This document shows, piece by piece, positions 17,338-26,596 of a stretch of 64,000 nt of DNA. The position numbers and the translations under genes are program-made. The stretch is from contig NZ_JAEACT010000002.1 in assembly GCF_021432385.1 (NCBI RefSeq), positions 1,631,501 to 1,695,500 on the forward strand, written 5' to 3'. The DNA comes from Clostridium hydrogenum. GTDB taxonomy: Bacteria > Bacillota > Clostridia > Clostridiales > Clostridiaceae. Within the stretch, counting starts at the first letter, position 1. The number at the start of each line of letters is the position of its first letter. The notes beneath the pieces were generated by a model. The model worked only from the letters and a program-made list of their open reading frames with translations, ran no database searches and was not told the origin of the DNA.

Positions 17338-18324
17338 ATGAAAATGTTAGCCTATAGTTACAGAAAGGATGAAGCTGAATATTTTGAAAAATTTAAAAAC
17401 AAATATAATGTTGATTTGATATTATGCAAGGAGCATCCAACTTTAGAAAATGCTAATTTAGCTAAGGATATTGATTGTATAAGTATTATTACTACGCCTA
17501 TTACAGCAGAACTTATGAAAAAATTTTATGATAATGGTGTTAAATTTATATCTACTAGAACTATAGGCTATGATCACATAGATATTGAAAAGGCTAAAGA
17601 ATTGGGTATGCATATTGGAAATGTTACATATTCACCAAGAAGTGTAGCTGATTATACAGTAATGATGATTCTTATGGCAACAAGAAAAATAAAAGTTATT
17701 ATGGAACGCAGCAAGGTACAGGATTTTTCTTTAAGGGGAGTTCAAGGTAAGGAACTTCATAATTTAACGGTAGGTGTTATCGGAACTGGAAGAATTGGTC
17801 AAACTGTAATCAAGAATTTAAGTGGATTTGAATGCAAAATACTAGCTTATGATTTGTACGAAAATGAAGAAATGAAGCAATATGTGTCATATGTTTCATT
17901 AGAAGAACTTATTAAAAATAGTGATATTATTACAATGCATGCACCTGCAACAAAAGATAATTACCATCTTATTAATAAAAAATCTATAGAAATTATGAAG
18001 GATGGTGTTTTTATTATTAATACAGCTAGGGGGTCGCTTATTAATACTGAAGATTTTATTCGAGCTATTGAGGAGAAAAAAATTGGAGGAGCGGCTTTAG
18101 ATGTTATTGAGCATGAAGCAAATATTTATTATAATGATTTAAAAAGCAAAGTGCTTAATAATAGAGATTTGGCAATTTTAAAATCTTATCCAAATGTAAT
18201 TATAACGCCTCACACAGCATTTTATACTGATCAAGCTGTAAGTGATATGGTAGAACATTCAATATTGAGCTGCATTTTGTTTATGGAGGGAAAAGAAAAT
18301 CCTTGGGAGATAACGATGAAGTAA
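17338..18324 (+). CDS. D-isomer-specific 2-hydroxyacid dehydrogenase (D-lactate dehydrogenase type)
   Basis: 328-residue NAD-dependent reductase of 2-oxoacids. The Rossmann motif GTGRIGQTVIKNL is at about residues 145-157, with the NADH-selecting Asp in LAYDLYE. Catalytic residues are Arg in NTARGSL, Glu in the AALDVIEHE region and His in ITPHTAF. Length and sequence fit fermentative D-lactate dehydrogenase and the related phenyllactate dehydrogenase (FldH/VanH group). Substrate cannot be decided by reading. It lies 29 bases after ywbE, so is probably co-transcribed. Confidence 0.88.
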   Translation: MKMLAYSYRKDEAEYFEKFKNKYNVDLILCKEHPTLENANLAKDIDCISIITTPITAELMKKFYDNGVKFISTRTIGYDHIDIEKAKELGMHIGNVTYSPRSVADYTVMMILMATRKIKVIMERSKVQDFSLRGVQGKELHNLTVGVIGTGRIGQTVIKNLSGFECKILAYDLYENEEMKQYVSYVSLEELIKNSDIITMHAPATKDNYHLINKKSIEIMKDGVFIINTARGSLINTEDFIRAIEEKKIGGAALDVIEHEANIYYNDLKSKVLNNRDLAILKSYPNVIITPHTAFYTDQAVSDMVEHSILSCILFMEGKENPWEITMK

Positions 18325-18327
18325 ATA

Positions 18328-18377
18328 GGCTATGGTTTAAATAAGTGCGAAAATCAACACTTATTTAAACCATAGCC
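18328..18377. terminator. Strong hairpin after the dehydrogenase
   Basis: A 20-bp perfect stem, GGCTATGGTTTAAATAAGTG with its complement, and a 10-base loop. There is no T-run after it, so it may act as a 3'-end stabiliser rather than a classic intrinsic terminator. Confidence 0.6.
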
Positions 18378-18407
18378 AGTAATTAAATAAAATATATTTA
18401 AAATATG

Positions 18408-18436
18408 TTGCAAAAGATATTTTTATATGTTATATT
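18408..18436 (+). promoter_or_regulatory. Promoter of the zinc-ribbon gene
   Basis: TTGCAA (18408-18413), 17 bases, TATATT (18431-18436). It would give a 5' untranslated region of about 120 bases. Confidence 0.55.
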
Positions 18437-18496
18437 AGTTAGGTATTAAAACTGCAAAGTAATTAATACTGAGATTTGATTAGGTGAACTGCATAT

Positions 18497-18555
18497 CCTC
18501 TTTTTTTAGGTTATTTTAGTTAATCAATTTTAGATCTTAATCTTTAAAAAGGAGG
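18497..18555 (+). promoter_or_regulatory. Possible Shine-Dalgarno-sequestering leader
   Basis: CCTCTTTTT (18497-18505) can pair with AAAAAGGAGG (18546-18555), leaving one bulged G, and would mask the ribosome site of the zinc-ribbon gene. A second small stem (GTATTAA with TTAATAC) lies upstream. A temperature- or RNA-chaperone-controlled switch is possible; this is inference. Confidence 0.4.
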
Positions 18556-18564
18556 TATATATAA

Positions 18565-18732
18565 ATGGCAGATAAGACAATAGTTTGTAAAGATTGTGGA
18601 AAAGAATTCTTATTTACTGAAAGCGAACAAGCTTTTTATAAAGAAAAAGGATTTGATAATGAACCTCAAAGATGTGCTGATTGCAGAAGAGCAAGAAAGC
18701 AACAGAACAATAACAGAGGATTCAGAAGATAA
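18565..18732 (+). CDS. Small zinc-ribbon protein (zf-trcl type)
   Basis: 55 residues: MADKTIVCKDCGKEF, then FDNEPQRCADCRRARKQQ and a basic NNNRGFRR tail. Two CxxC pairs (residues 8-11 and about 38-41) form a zinc ribbon, and the Arg/Lys-rich end suggests nucleic-acid binding. The family is a widespread small zinc-binding domain often found in cold-shock-type small proteins. AAAAAGGAGGT is a very strong ribosome site. Specific function is unknown. Confidence 0.85.
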   Translation: MADKTIVCKDCGKEFLFTESEQAFYKEKGFDNEPQRCADCRRARKQQNNNRGFRR

Positions 18733-18748
18733 TAATTTGTTTATTAGT

Positions 18749-18780
18749 AACTTCATAGGTTTTAACCTATGAAGTTTTTT
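18749..18780 (+). terminator. Intrinsic terminator of the zinc-ribbon gene
   Basis: AACTTCATAGGT and ACCTATGAAGTT form a perfect 12-bp stem with a TTTA loop, followed by a T-run. Confidence 0.9.
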
Positions 18781-18831
18781 AAATTTCATAGGAATTGAAA
18801 TAGATACGTATATAAGCTTAGGAGAAAAGTT

Positions 18832-19299
18832 ATGAATAATGTATTTTACTATGAAACACAAATTGGGAAAATAACAATTATTGAAAACGGAAAAGCAATT
18901 ACTCATATTTATTTTGGAAAGGTCGTTTTTGAGGATGCACACATCAGTATCGAAACACCTTTATTAAAGAAGGCGAACATAGAAATTAATGAGTATCTTA
19001 TTGGTAAAAGGAAAATATTTGATTTACCACTTGAACCAGAAGGTACAGAATTTCAACAAATGGTTTGGAGGAAATTACAACAAATTCCTTATGGAGAAAC
19101 CTGCAGCTATAAGGATATAGCAAAAGGTATTGGAAATATAAATGCCTCACGTGCGGTAGGAATGGCAAATAATAAAAACCCAATTCCTATAATTATTCCT
19201 TGTCATAGGGTTATTGGTGCTAATGGTAAGCTAGTTGGATATGCAGGTGGTCTTGATTTAAAAGAAAAGCTTTTGCAAATTGAAGGTATTGTACTATAA
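18832..19299 (+). CDS. ogt: Methylated-DNA--protein-cysteine S-methyltransferase
   Basis: 155-residue suicide enzyme that repairs O6-alkylguanine. The acceptor Cys124 lies in IIPCHRVIGANG, preceded by the helix-turn-helix and Arg finger region (YKDIAKGIGNINASRAVGMA), with a short N-terminal domain (1-75) as in Ogt. AGGAGAAAAGTT precedes ATG 18832. It is a stand-alone gene after a terminator. Confidence 0.95.
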   Translation: MNNVFYYETQIGKITIIENGKAITHIYFGKVVFEDAHISIETPLLKKANIEINEYLIGKRKIFDLPLEPEGTEFQQMVWRKLQQIPYGETCSYKDIAKGIGNINASRAVGMANNKNPIPIIIPCHRVIGANGKLVGYAGGLDLKEKLLQIEGIVL

Positions 19300-19302
19300 A
19301 TT

Positions 19303-19433
19303 TTTTCCTTGAACCACTGTATAGTGGGAAGTAAGTGTGTTGTAGGATGATTTAAATAAAATTTTATAAATCTTAGGCAAAAAACTTCCAAAGCCTTAGA
19401 TGTTTCAATTGTTTGAGCATCTTTTCAGCGAGT
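19303..19433. repeat. Palindromic repeat, truncated copy B
   Basis: Carries only the lead-in (CCTTGAACCACTGTA), left arm (GGGAAGTAAGTGT.., then TTAAATAAAATT..ATAAATCTTAG) and loop (TCAATTGTTTGAGCATCTTTTCAGCGAGTTAT) of the element present in full just downstream. The right arm is missing, so this is half an element in direct tandem with copy C. Confidence 0.8.
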
Positions 19434-19471
19434 TATAAGTCAGTGATTATTTTCTGATTTAGTAGTATTCC

Positions 19472-19712
19472 AAAATTCCGTAGGTACGGAGGAATTTTTT
19501 CCTTAAACCACTGTATAATGGGAAGTAAGTGTAGTTTAGGATTGTTTAAATAAAATTTTAATAAATCTTAGAGTGAAATATTTAAAAGCCTTAGATGTTT
19601 CAATTGTCTGAGCATCTTTTCAGCGAGTTATTGAAACTTCTTAGGCTTTTAAATATTTCACCCTTAGATTTATTAATTTTATTTAATATCCTAGACTACA
19701 CTTACTTCCCAT
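19472..19712. repeat. Long palindromic repeat, full copy C
   Basis: Begins with a terminator-like hairpin (AAATTCCGTA with TACGGAGGAATTT and T-run, 19472-19500), then CCTTAAACCACTGTA, then an 80-base-arm palindrome. The left arm starts GGGAAGTAAGTGTAG (19520), the right arm ends CTACACTTACTTCCC (19710), and the loop is about 25 bases (TGTCTGAGC..CAGCGAGTT). It separates convergent ogt and the STAS gene and could terminate both. Confidence 0.85.
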
Positions 19713-19991
19713 TTATTCAATTCCAAATACTTTATCAAGTCTAGTAAGTTTGAAAACTTTTAAAACTTGAGGATTGTTTATTGAATGTATTTTAAAATTA
19801 CCATTAAGTTCTTTGCACTTTTTATATATTCCAACTAAAACTCCAAGTCCTGTACTATCGATAAAATTACACTTACTAAAATTAAAAGTAAAATCTTTTT
19901 CGCCTTTTTCAATTTTTTCATTTAGTTCTTGTCTGTATTGTGAAGCTTCTTCAACAGCAAAGTTATCAGGAATTAAAATTTCATCTTTCAT
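19713..19991 (-). CDS. STAS-domain anti-sigma-factor antagonist
   Basis: 92 residues, a single STAS domain of SpoIIAA/RsbV type. The phosphorylatable serine is S46 in NFIDSTGLGVLVGI. Unphosphorylated antagonist binds the anti-sigma kinase and frees its target. It is the last gene of a four-gene minus-strand operon with kinase, phosphatase and MCP, 14 bases after the MCP gene. Which sigma factor or effector it controls cannot be seen here. Confidence 0.92.
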   Translation of the reverse strand: MKDEILIPDNFAVEEASQYRQELNEKIEKGEKDFTFNFSKCNFIDSTGLGVLVGIYKKCKELNGNFKIHSINNPQVLKVFKLTRLDKVFGIE

Positions 19992-20005
19992 TAATTAGCA
20001 CTCCT

Positions 20006-21262
20006 TCAAATATTATATTTTTCTATTAATTTAGTCATATCAATTGCGATTTCACTTGTGTGTTCAGAGTTTGTTGCTACATTTTGTATGACAGATGCTT
20101 GTTCTTCAGCAGCAGCAGAAACTTGTTCACTGCTAGCAGCAGTTTTTTCAGCAATACTTGCAACAGAATCTATTAATTTTACTATCTGTTCTGAACTAGC
20201 AACTTCATCTTTTGTTACATCTACGATTTCTTTAACATCTTTTGCAATTTGTTCGGCAGCAGTAATAATATTTACAAAGGATTCATCTGTAGTGTTAGCT
20301 ATAGTTACTCCATCCTGAACAGCCTCTTTATTTGATGCCATCGATTCAACAGCTCTTTTAGTTAAGCCTGTCATTTCATTTATCAAATTAGAGATTTCGT
20401 TTGCACCATCACTTGTTTGCTCAGAAAGCTTTCTTACTTCTTCAGCAACGACGGTAAAGCCTTTGCCGTGTTCACCAGCTCTTGCAGCTTCTATAGCAGC
20501 ATTTAAAGCTAACAAATTTGTTTGCTCTGATATATTGTTTATAGTTACAATTATTCCACTTATTTTATTTGATAATTCATCTAGAATTTGTAAAACTTTC
20601 CCTGTTTCGTCAGAAGTCCTACTTATATTTTCGATAGCAGCTACTGTTTTTTCAACTTGATTTCTACCGGTTGCAGCTACACTGAGTGCATTATTAGAAC
20701 TTTTTTGCGTTGTTTTTGCCTTGCTTTGAGCTATTTGAACTAAGCTTGAAAGTTGAACTAAAACTTCAGATGTTTCTACAATTAATCCATTTTGCTTTTC
20801 AGAACTTTCAGCTACTTGAGAGATGCTTGCGGCTATTTCTTCAGTAGCTGCACTTATTTCTTCTGATGCAGCTGATATTTCCTCAGAATGTGAAGTTAAA
20901 TTTTCTGAAAAATTTCTTATGTTTTTTATGATATTATCTTGGTCTTTAAGCATTTTGTTAAAATAATTAGCTAACATTTCAAATTCAGTACTACTATGCA
21001 TTTCGGCTTTTACAGTAAAATCTCCTTTGCCGGCTTTAATCATGCAATTTTCTAATTGCTTTATTGGATTTAATACAATTTTTGATACTAAGAAATAAGC
21101 TATTATTAGTTCTATTAAGACAACTAAAAACACTATTAAAAGAGCTATAATTTTAAATGTATTTGAAAGTTTTAAATTTGAAAAAATTATAAAAATGATT
21201 AATGGCATAAGAATTCCAAGGGCATCGAATAAAATGACTTTGGATTTTAAGCTTACCTTCAT
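20006..21262 (-). CDS. Methyl-accepting chemotaxis-type protein without an extracellular sensor domain
   Basis: 418 residues. Two adjacent membrane helices occupy about residues 8-65 with almost no loop between them, followed by a HAMP domain (about 60-115) and a full MCP signalling hairpin (about 150-418) with the conserved tip [34 protein letters not shown]. Lacking a ligand-binding domain, it probably senses the membrane or an intracellular partner. It is encoded between the anti-sigma kinase and STAS genes, so it likely feeds that partner-switching module rather than classic flagellar taxis; that is inference. Confidence 0.88.
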   Translation of the reverse strand: MKVSLKSKVILFDALGILMPLIIFIIFSNLKLSNTFKIIALLIVFLVVLIELIIAYFLVSKIVLNPIKQLENCMIKAGKGDFTVKAEMHSSTEFEMLANYFNKMLKDQDNIIKNIRNFSENLTSHSEEISAASEEISAATEEIAASISQVAESSEKQNGLIVETSEVLVQLSSLVQIAQSKAKTTQKSSNNALSVAATGRNQVEKTVAAIENISRTSDETGKVLQILDELSNKISGIIVTINNISEQTNLLALNAAIEAARAGEHGKGFTVVAEEVRKLSEQTSDGANEISNLINEMTGLTKRAVESMASNKEAVQDGVTIANTTDESFVNIITAAEQIAKDVKEIVDVTKDEVASSEQIVKLIDSVASIAEKTAASSEQVSAAAEEQASVIQNVATNSEHTSEIAIDMTKLIEKYNI

Positions 21263-21275
21263 GTTTTATCCTCCT

Positions 21276-21677
21276 TTAAGCTGTACAATTTAATATATAT
21301 TTTTTTATAATTAATGAATTATATTTAAACTCAACTGTGTCAGATAAGGATTTTATAAGAAAAAGTCCTCTACCATGTTCCTCAAGTAAATTTTCATCAC
21401 TTATATCATTTGGTATTTTAATATTTTTTGAATTAGACAAGTAATGGACTATTTCAAAAATTATACATTTTCCATCAAAAGTGGAAATTAAATCAATTGG
21501 TTTAGTTTTATCAGAATTGTTTCCGTGTTCAAAGGCATTTAATAAGGCTTCAGTTAAGATTAATTTTATATCAAAATAATAGTCATTAATATTTAATATT
21601 TTAATTACATTATCAATTACTGAAGCATAATTATCTATACCATATAGTGTTTGTTTATTGTTTATTATATTTAACAT
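21276..21677 (-). CDS. Anti-sigma-factor-type serine kinase (RsbW/SpoIIAB-like ATPase)
   Basis: About 133 residues of the HATPase_c fold. The N-box is LTEALLNAFEHGN and the G-box EEHGRGLFLIKSLSD. Such proteins hold a partner inactive and phosphorylate the STAS antagonist. An earlier in-frame GTG gives nine more bases, but AGGTGATG overlaps it, so ATG 21677 is preferred. It lies between the PP2C and MCP genes with gaps of about 13-20 bases. Confidence 0.85.
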   Translation of the reverse strand: MLNIINNKQTLYGIDNYASVIDNVIKILNINDYYFDIKLILTEALLNAFEHGNNSDKTKPIDLISTFDGKCIIFEIVHYLSNSKNIKIPNDISDENLLEEHGRGLFLIKSLSDTVEFKYNSLIIKKYILNCTA

Positions 21678-21697
21678 AATCATCACCTAACATTTGT

Positions 21698-23173
21698 TTA
21701 TTTTATTTGTATTTCTAGCATTGAAGAATCATCTTCTAGTTTACCTTTTTCTATAATGATATCGTTCAAAAAAGTATCCATATAATTTTTAAACTCAGAT
21801 ATGGAAGAGTTGCTCATATAATTTTGTATAACCTTATCTTCATTATATACAAATTCTAATCCGTCAGTAAAAAAGTAAAAGGTATCACCTGATTCAAAAG
21901 GAATTATTTCTTCATCAAATAAACTATTTTCAAACATGCCAAGAAAAGGACCTTTTACAGTTTTTTCTTCAGGCATTTTGTTAGCTTTTTTAAATATAAA
22001 CTGGTTAATTCCAGCACCAACTATGATTGCTTTTTTTTCAAGAAAATCAAAACTAAATGAACAAGCAGCAATAAATTTTTCATTAATATATTGATTACAT
22101 TTTTTATTTAAGTTGTTTAATATAATTGAAGGATCTTGGTTTGTTAAGATTTCTTCAAGAAATAAAACATCAAAAGCCGATACATTAAGGGCAGCAGTAA
22201 TTCCATTACCACTAACATCTATGAGAATTCCAACAACTAAGTTTTCATTTATTTTGTACATTTTAAAATAGTCTCCACTCACAGTATGAGCAGGATAGTA
22301 AAGGTACTCAAAGTTTACCTTATCCTCAAGAGGAAAGCTTTTTTGAAGGGAACTATTTTGAATTTTAGTAGCTGCATTTAAGCTCTTTGTAAATTCAGTT
22401 GTATTTCTAATTATAGATAAAATTGCACCGGTCCCTTTGTACAATATGTAGCTTAAGGAAATTTGCAAATTTAGTTTCTCGTTATTTGAATCTGTAAAAA
22501 CATAATTACGTATGATTTTTGTTTTTTTATTTTTTAAAATATCTATCATCATTTTAGTTAAATTTTTTCTATATTCTGGAGGAAAACAAAGCAATATACT
22601 TTTTTCCTTTAATTTACCATTATTTAGCCCTAACAAGTTAGTAGCTTCAGTATTGGCTAAAACAATTTTATAATCTTGAGAGATAACTATGCCATCAGGA
22701 TAAGCATCTACGATTTCTCGATACATTTTTTCATCTCTTTTTAATAAATTAGACAGAGTCTTTTTTTCAGTTACATCTGTTAACCTTTCTACGATAAAAG
22801 AGACATTTCCAAGCTTGTCTAATATGGGGATACAGCAAAGATCCATATACTTATTTGCTTGTGGGTAGTATCTTTCAATCGAAATCATCTGCTTAGTAGT
22901 AAGTACTTGGTCAAAAGGACAGTTACTGCAGGCTTTATCTTGATTCAATATCTGATAACAATTTTTACCACAAACTTCTTCTGGCTTTTTGTCATAAAAA
23001 TCGTAAGCTGCTTTATTGAAAAACACAACTAAATGATTTGGTTCAAAAACTTTTATTACATCAGGAATAGCTTCAAATATTTGAAATAATAAATTTGAAG
23101 TTTCTGCTAAATTGTATTTTATAAATTTAGAATCTGGGTTTGTAAATAAATTAGGTTTAATTGTCGATTTCAA
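21698..23173 (-). CDS. PAS-sensor PP2C-type serine phosphatase (SpoIIE/RsbU-like)
   Basis: About 491 residues: two PAS domains (about 20-140 and 150-265), then a SpoIIE-type PP2C phosphatase (about 295-491) with metal-binding SGDYFKMY, GILIDVSGNG and FYFFTDGLEF. The first PAS has an unusual CxxCP cluster (DKACSNCPFDQ), possibly a redox or metal site. It would dephosphorylate the STAS protein encoded at the end of the operon. The frame runs 105 bases further upstream, but AGGAGTGA directly precedes TTG 23173, so I chose that start. Confidence 0.87.
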   Translation of the reverse strand: MKSTIKPNLFTNPDSKFIKYNLAETSNLLFQIFEAIPDVIKVFEPNHLVVFFNKAAYDFYDKKPEEVCGKNCYQILNQDKACSNCPFDQVLTTKQMISIERYYPQANKYMDLCCIPILDKLGNVSFIVERLTDVTEKKTLSNLLKRDEKMYREIVDAYPDGIVISQDYKIVLANTEATNLLGLNNGKLKEKSILLCFPPEYRKNLTKMMIDILKNKKTKIIRNYVFTDSNNEKLNLQISLSYILYKGTGAILSIIRNTTEFTKSLNAATKIQNSSLQKSFPLEDKVNFEYLYYPAHTVSGDYFKMYKINENLVVGILIDVSGNGITAALNVSAFDVLFLEEILTNQDPSIILNNLNKKCNQYINEKFIAACSFSFDFLEKKAIIVGAGINQFIFKKANKMPEEKTVKGPFLGMFENSLFDEEIIPFESGDTFYFFTDGLEFVYNEDKVIQNYMSNSSISEFKNYMDTFLNDIIIEKGKLEDDSSMLEIQIK

Positions 23174-23465
23174 AAATGTCACTCCTATGTATAAAATAGT
23201 TTTTCTTCGGATGTACTTAATAAAATATACTAATTTTACATACATGATTATTATAGACCAATTTGTAGCATTATACAACAGAGCAATTGCAAGAATTTAT
23301 CATTTTATAATATATTTTGCCATTTCATAAATTAAATTATTGCTTTAAATACTTAATTAATTATTTGATAAATTAAAAAACATTAATAAAGTGAGTTAAA
23401 AAAAGATAATTAATTGGGGTACAATATTATATTTTTATACTAAAGAAGGGAAGTAAGAAGTTAAT
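23174..23465. other. Divergent spacer between phosphatase operon and MCP gene
   Basis: A+T-rich spacer that must hold promoters in both directions. I could not place a convincing -35/-10 pair or a sigma D (flagellar) promoter by eye. A frame extends into it upstream of the phosphatase start, but it has no ribosome site. Confidence 0.4.
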
Positions 23466-25460
23466 ATGAAAAGTATTAAGCAGAAAATGTTATTAAAATT
23501 AGGAGGTTTAATTGCTATAATATGTATTGGATTTGGTGCAATATCATATATTATTGCAATGAAATCTGTAGAGACTACTGTAGATAAAACGTTGCCAAGC
23601 ATTGCTATGCAGGCAGCGAATGGTGTTAAATCAGAAATTCAAAGTAAACTAGATAGTTTAGAAAACATAGCAATGGAGAGAGAACTGGGGGATCCTGCTG
23701 TTTCACAAGATGATAAGTTAAAAATTCTTAAGAAGCATCAGGAGAAAAATGGATATATTAAAATGGGAATTGCAGATTCTAATGGTAATGTAAAATTTAC
23801 TGATGGCGCAGTTACTAATATTAGTACCAGAGATTATTTTAAAAAAGCCAATAAAGGAATGGCAAGTGTTACGGATCCAAGTGTTGGAAAGGCTACAAAA
23901 GCCATGTTAATTATGTACGCAGTTCCATGTAGAAGAGGTAATAAAATAGGCGGCGTTTTAGTTGGAGTTGGGGATGGAAATTCATTAAGTAATTTTACAA
24001 ATAAGATCAAGATTGGCAAAACTGGTCAGGCATTTATGATTAATAAAGAAGGTACAGTAATAGCTAATGTAAATAAAAAGAAGGTCTTTAATAGGCTTAA
24101 TGAATTTCAACTGTTAAAGAAAGATCCTTCAGTGAAGAGTTTAGTAGACATAGAGAAAAAAATGGTTAATGGAGAAAACGGGACAGGTAAGTATTTGTAT
24201 GGAAATATAACAAAGTATGTTGCTTATTCTCCAGTAAGCATTAATGGATGGTCATTAGCGGTTGTTATTAATTCAGGAGAAGTTTTAGGGGCATTAAATA
24301 CATTAAAAATATCAATATTAATTTTATCTATAGGCTTTTTAATAGCTAGTTTTGTAGTTATTTATATAATTGCAGTTGGTATAGCAAACAATATAAAAAA
24401 CATTTCCGAACACTTATTATTATTGTCTTCTGGGGATTTAAGCAAAGAAGTTCCTTCATCCGAGCTTGCATTAAAAGATGAATTTGGAGTTATGGCAAAA
24501 GCTATGAAGACTACACAGGAATCCTTAGTAGGAATGATAAAACAAATAAAGGAAAATTCAAATGAAATAGATTTACATTCTGAAAATTTGTCGGCGGCAT
24601 CAGAGAATATGGCAATTTCAAGTCAAAATGAAGCTACGGCTATACATGAAGTTTCTAAAAGTGCTAGTTCACAAGCGGAGGAACTTATGGATGTAAATAA
24701 TATATTAAGCACATTTGATGAAGAATTGAATATAATATTATGCGAAATAGAAGAACTTGGAGATAAAACAAAAGAAATAAATTTAATGGCTAATGAAAGC
24801 AGCGAAGACATGGGAACATTGATAAAGTCAGTGCAAAATATACATAATTTATTTGGTGAGTTTTCAAATAAAATAAATGGATTTAATAAAAGTGTTACTA
24901 AAATTAAAGAAATTACAGAGATTATAAATAGTATTTCTGAACAAACAAATTTACTTGCTTTAAATGCAGCGATAGAAGCTGCAAGGGCAGGAGAAGCTGG
25001 TAAGGGATTTTCAGTTGTAGCTGATGAGATAAGAAAACTTGCAGAACAATCGAAAGATTCATCGGGGAATATAGAAAAACTTGTGGAAAATATATCAGGA
25101 GAAACTGAAAATATTGTAGATAGTACAGTAACTATGAGTAATGAAATAGAAAGTCAAATTGCAAGTGTTGATAATGCAATAAAATCATTTAAAAGTATTA
25201 TAAGTAGTGTAGATAAAACAAATGATAAAATTGGAAAAGTAAATAGTTTAACAGAAAATATAAATAGCGAGAAAAATAAAATTGTAGGGAAAGTTGATAC
25301 TGTATCAGCTACTGCTGAGGAGGTATCTGCAGTAGCCGAGGAAATAGCAGCTTCAGCTTCAGAAACAAATGCATCAACCGAGGAGGTTGCATCATCAGCT
25401 AAGGTATTGAGCTCAATGACAAAAGAAATGCTTAAGGAAGTAAATAAGTTTAAAATTTAA
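23466..25460 (+). CDS. Methyl-accepting chemotaxis protein with Cache sensor
   Basis: 664 residues: first membrane helix (about 12-33), extracellular dCache-type sensor (about 40-275, with the typical [17 protein letters not shown] segment), second helix (about 280-305), HAMP (about 305-360) and MCP signalling domain to the end with the tip [34 protein letters not shown]. It will bind a small extracellular ligand; the type cannot be read. It is transcribed divergently from the partner-switching operon that also holds an MCP. Confidence 0.93.
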   Translation: MKSIKQKMLLKLGGLIAIICIGFGAISYIIAMKSVETTVDKTLPSIAMQAANGVKSEIQSKLDSLENIAMERELGDPAVSQDDKLKILKKHQEKNGYIKMGIADSNGNVKFTDGAVTNISTRDYFKKANKGMASVTDPSVGKATKAMLIMYAVPCRRGNKIGGVLVGVGDGNSLSNFTNKIKIGKTGQAFMINKEGTVIANVNKKKVFNRLNEFQLLKKDPSVKSLVDIEKKMVNGENGTGKYLYGNITKYVAYSPVSINGWSLAVVINSGEVLGALNTLKISILILSIGFLIASFVVIYIIAVGIANNIKNISEHLLLLSSGDLSKEVPSSELALKDEFGVMAKAMKTTQESLVGMIKQIKENSNEIDLHSENLSAASENMAISSQNEATAIHEVSKSASSQAEELMDVNNILSTFDEELNIILCEIEELGDKTKEINLMANESSEDMGTLIKSVQNIHNLFGEFSNKINGFNKSVTKIKEITEIINSISEQTNLLALNAAIEAARAGEAGKGFSVVADEIRKLAEQSKDSSGNIEKLVENISGETENIVDSTVTMSNEIESQIASVDNAIKSFKSIISSVDKTNDKIGKVNSLTENINSEKNKIVGKVDTVSATAEEVSAVAEEIAASASETNASTEEVASSAKVLSSMTKEMLKEVNKFKI

Positions 25461-25484
25461 TTTTATCAATAAAATATTGCGAAG

Positions 25485-25634
25485 CAAAGTGTAGTGCAAA
25501 ATCAAAGAACCTTTGGCAGGCGTAGAAAAATGATGTTAGTGAATAGCGGCTCAAAATCCTAAATAAAATTAATAAAACTAAGCAGCAAATTTTTTAAAGC
25601 TTAAGAGCTTTCGATAACTCGCAAAAATACGCTC
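25485..25634. repeat. Palindromic repeat copy I, left half (5' of group II intron)
   Basis: Left arm of a long-arm version of the palindrome: GCGAAGCAAAGTGTAGTGCAAAA at the outside and CCTAAATAAAATTAATAAAACTAAG inside. It pairs, with mismatches, with 26362-26484 on the other side of the intron. The loop GATAACTCGCAAAAATACGCTC ends at the intron border and supplies IBS1 (ACGCTC, 25629-25634). Confidence 0.75.
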
Positions 25635-26358
25635 GTGCGTCCAGCTAAGCTGGACTATACTAACTGGTGAAAGTCCAGTCAAGATAGTTGCCAAGAAGTC
25701 TTGTAACAAACCACCAAGCGTAGTAGAAATACTGGGTTTGAAGCGTGGGAAAAGCCGACCGAAAGGGTGGCTTTTCTTTGTGATAATATAGGTCGTAACA
25801 TTAAGTGAATTCTGCCGCGTCGTCAGAGAGGACTCCTTTTTAGGAGAACAAAAGGAAGTTGAGTTAGGGAGCGTTTAACGAAGACCATGGAAGACAGGAA
25901 GAGCTTGGATAGCACTGTCAAAGAATCCTTCGGCGTATGGGAATCGACATGTATTAAAAGTATAGTTCGGAACTGGAGAGACCTTCCTTTGCACGGCAAA
26001 GCCGTAAAGTAAATGCATATAAGCTTGAAGTGAAATTGCAATTTAGCAAAGAAGGAGTCGGAGGAGTTCATAGTACCAAAGATGATAAAGACAACAAAAC
26101 TTTATTTAGGGAAGGGACTCTACTTTATTCAAGTTTTTGAAGAAGGTAAGAATAAGTGAATGCGAAAGCTAACTACACCATAGAAAAAGTTCGAGAACTT
26201 CGGAGAAAACTATATGTAAGTGCCAAAGTGTTAAATATAAATTTAATATATTAAAGCTGAAAGCCTTACAAAGAAGAATATCGGAAAGCCGTGTGCGAGA
26301 GAACCGCATGCACGGTTTGATGAGGAGAAGGTGGCTTTTAGCCACCGACTTACTCTAC
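25635..26358 (+). mobile_element. Group II intron without reverse transcriptase ORF
   Basis: It starts with GTGCG (25635) and the typical GGTGAAAGTCC stretch near 25666. Domain V is AAAGCCGTGTGCGAGAGAACC with its partner arm (26285-26318), with the catalytic AGC at 26287-26289. Domain VI is the GGTGGC/GCCACC hairpin with a bulged A before CTAC at 26355-26358. EBS1 GAGCGT (25869-25874) is exactly complementary to IBS1 ACGCTC directly 5' of the intron. Length is about 724 bases, and no maturase frame is present, so any mobility or help in splicing must come from elsewhere. It sits in the loop of a palindrome between convergent genes. Confidence 0.9.
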
Positions 26359-26490
26359 AGACAATCTAAAGCTCTAAAGCTTTAAAAAATTTCCCACTAA
26401 GTTTTATACAATTTTATTTAGAAATTTTTTCGCCACTATTCCCTAACATCATTTTTTTCCTACACCTACCAAAGGCTCTTTGATTAATTC
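26359..26490. repeat. Palindromic repeat copy I, right half (3' of group II intron)
   Basis: Starts AGACAATCTAAAGCTC, which continues the loop seen uninterrupted in other copies (AGACAATTGAAA in reverse), then the right arm through CTACACCTACCAAAGGCTCT. Joining 25634 to 26359 restores a palindrome with arms of about 115 bases. From about 26491 to 26596 nothing further is recognised. Confidence 0.75.
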
Positions 26491-26596
26491 ACTAAATCTT
26501 TGTTTCCCAATGTTTAAATAAGTTGCTCAATTAATATACCAATTAGCGTATTTCAATACATTATTTGGTAAAAGAATGAAGCTTCTGCACTAGCCT

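Noticed and set aside
25823..26071. 82-codon minus-strand frame inside the 25.6-26.4 kb region
   Set aside because: It lies within the group II intron, has no ribosome site, and the structure of the intron explains the sequence.
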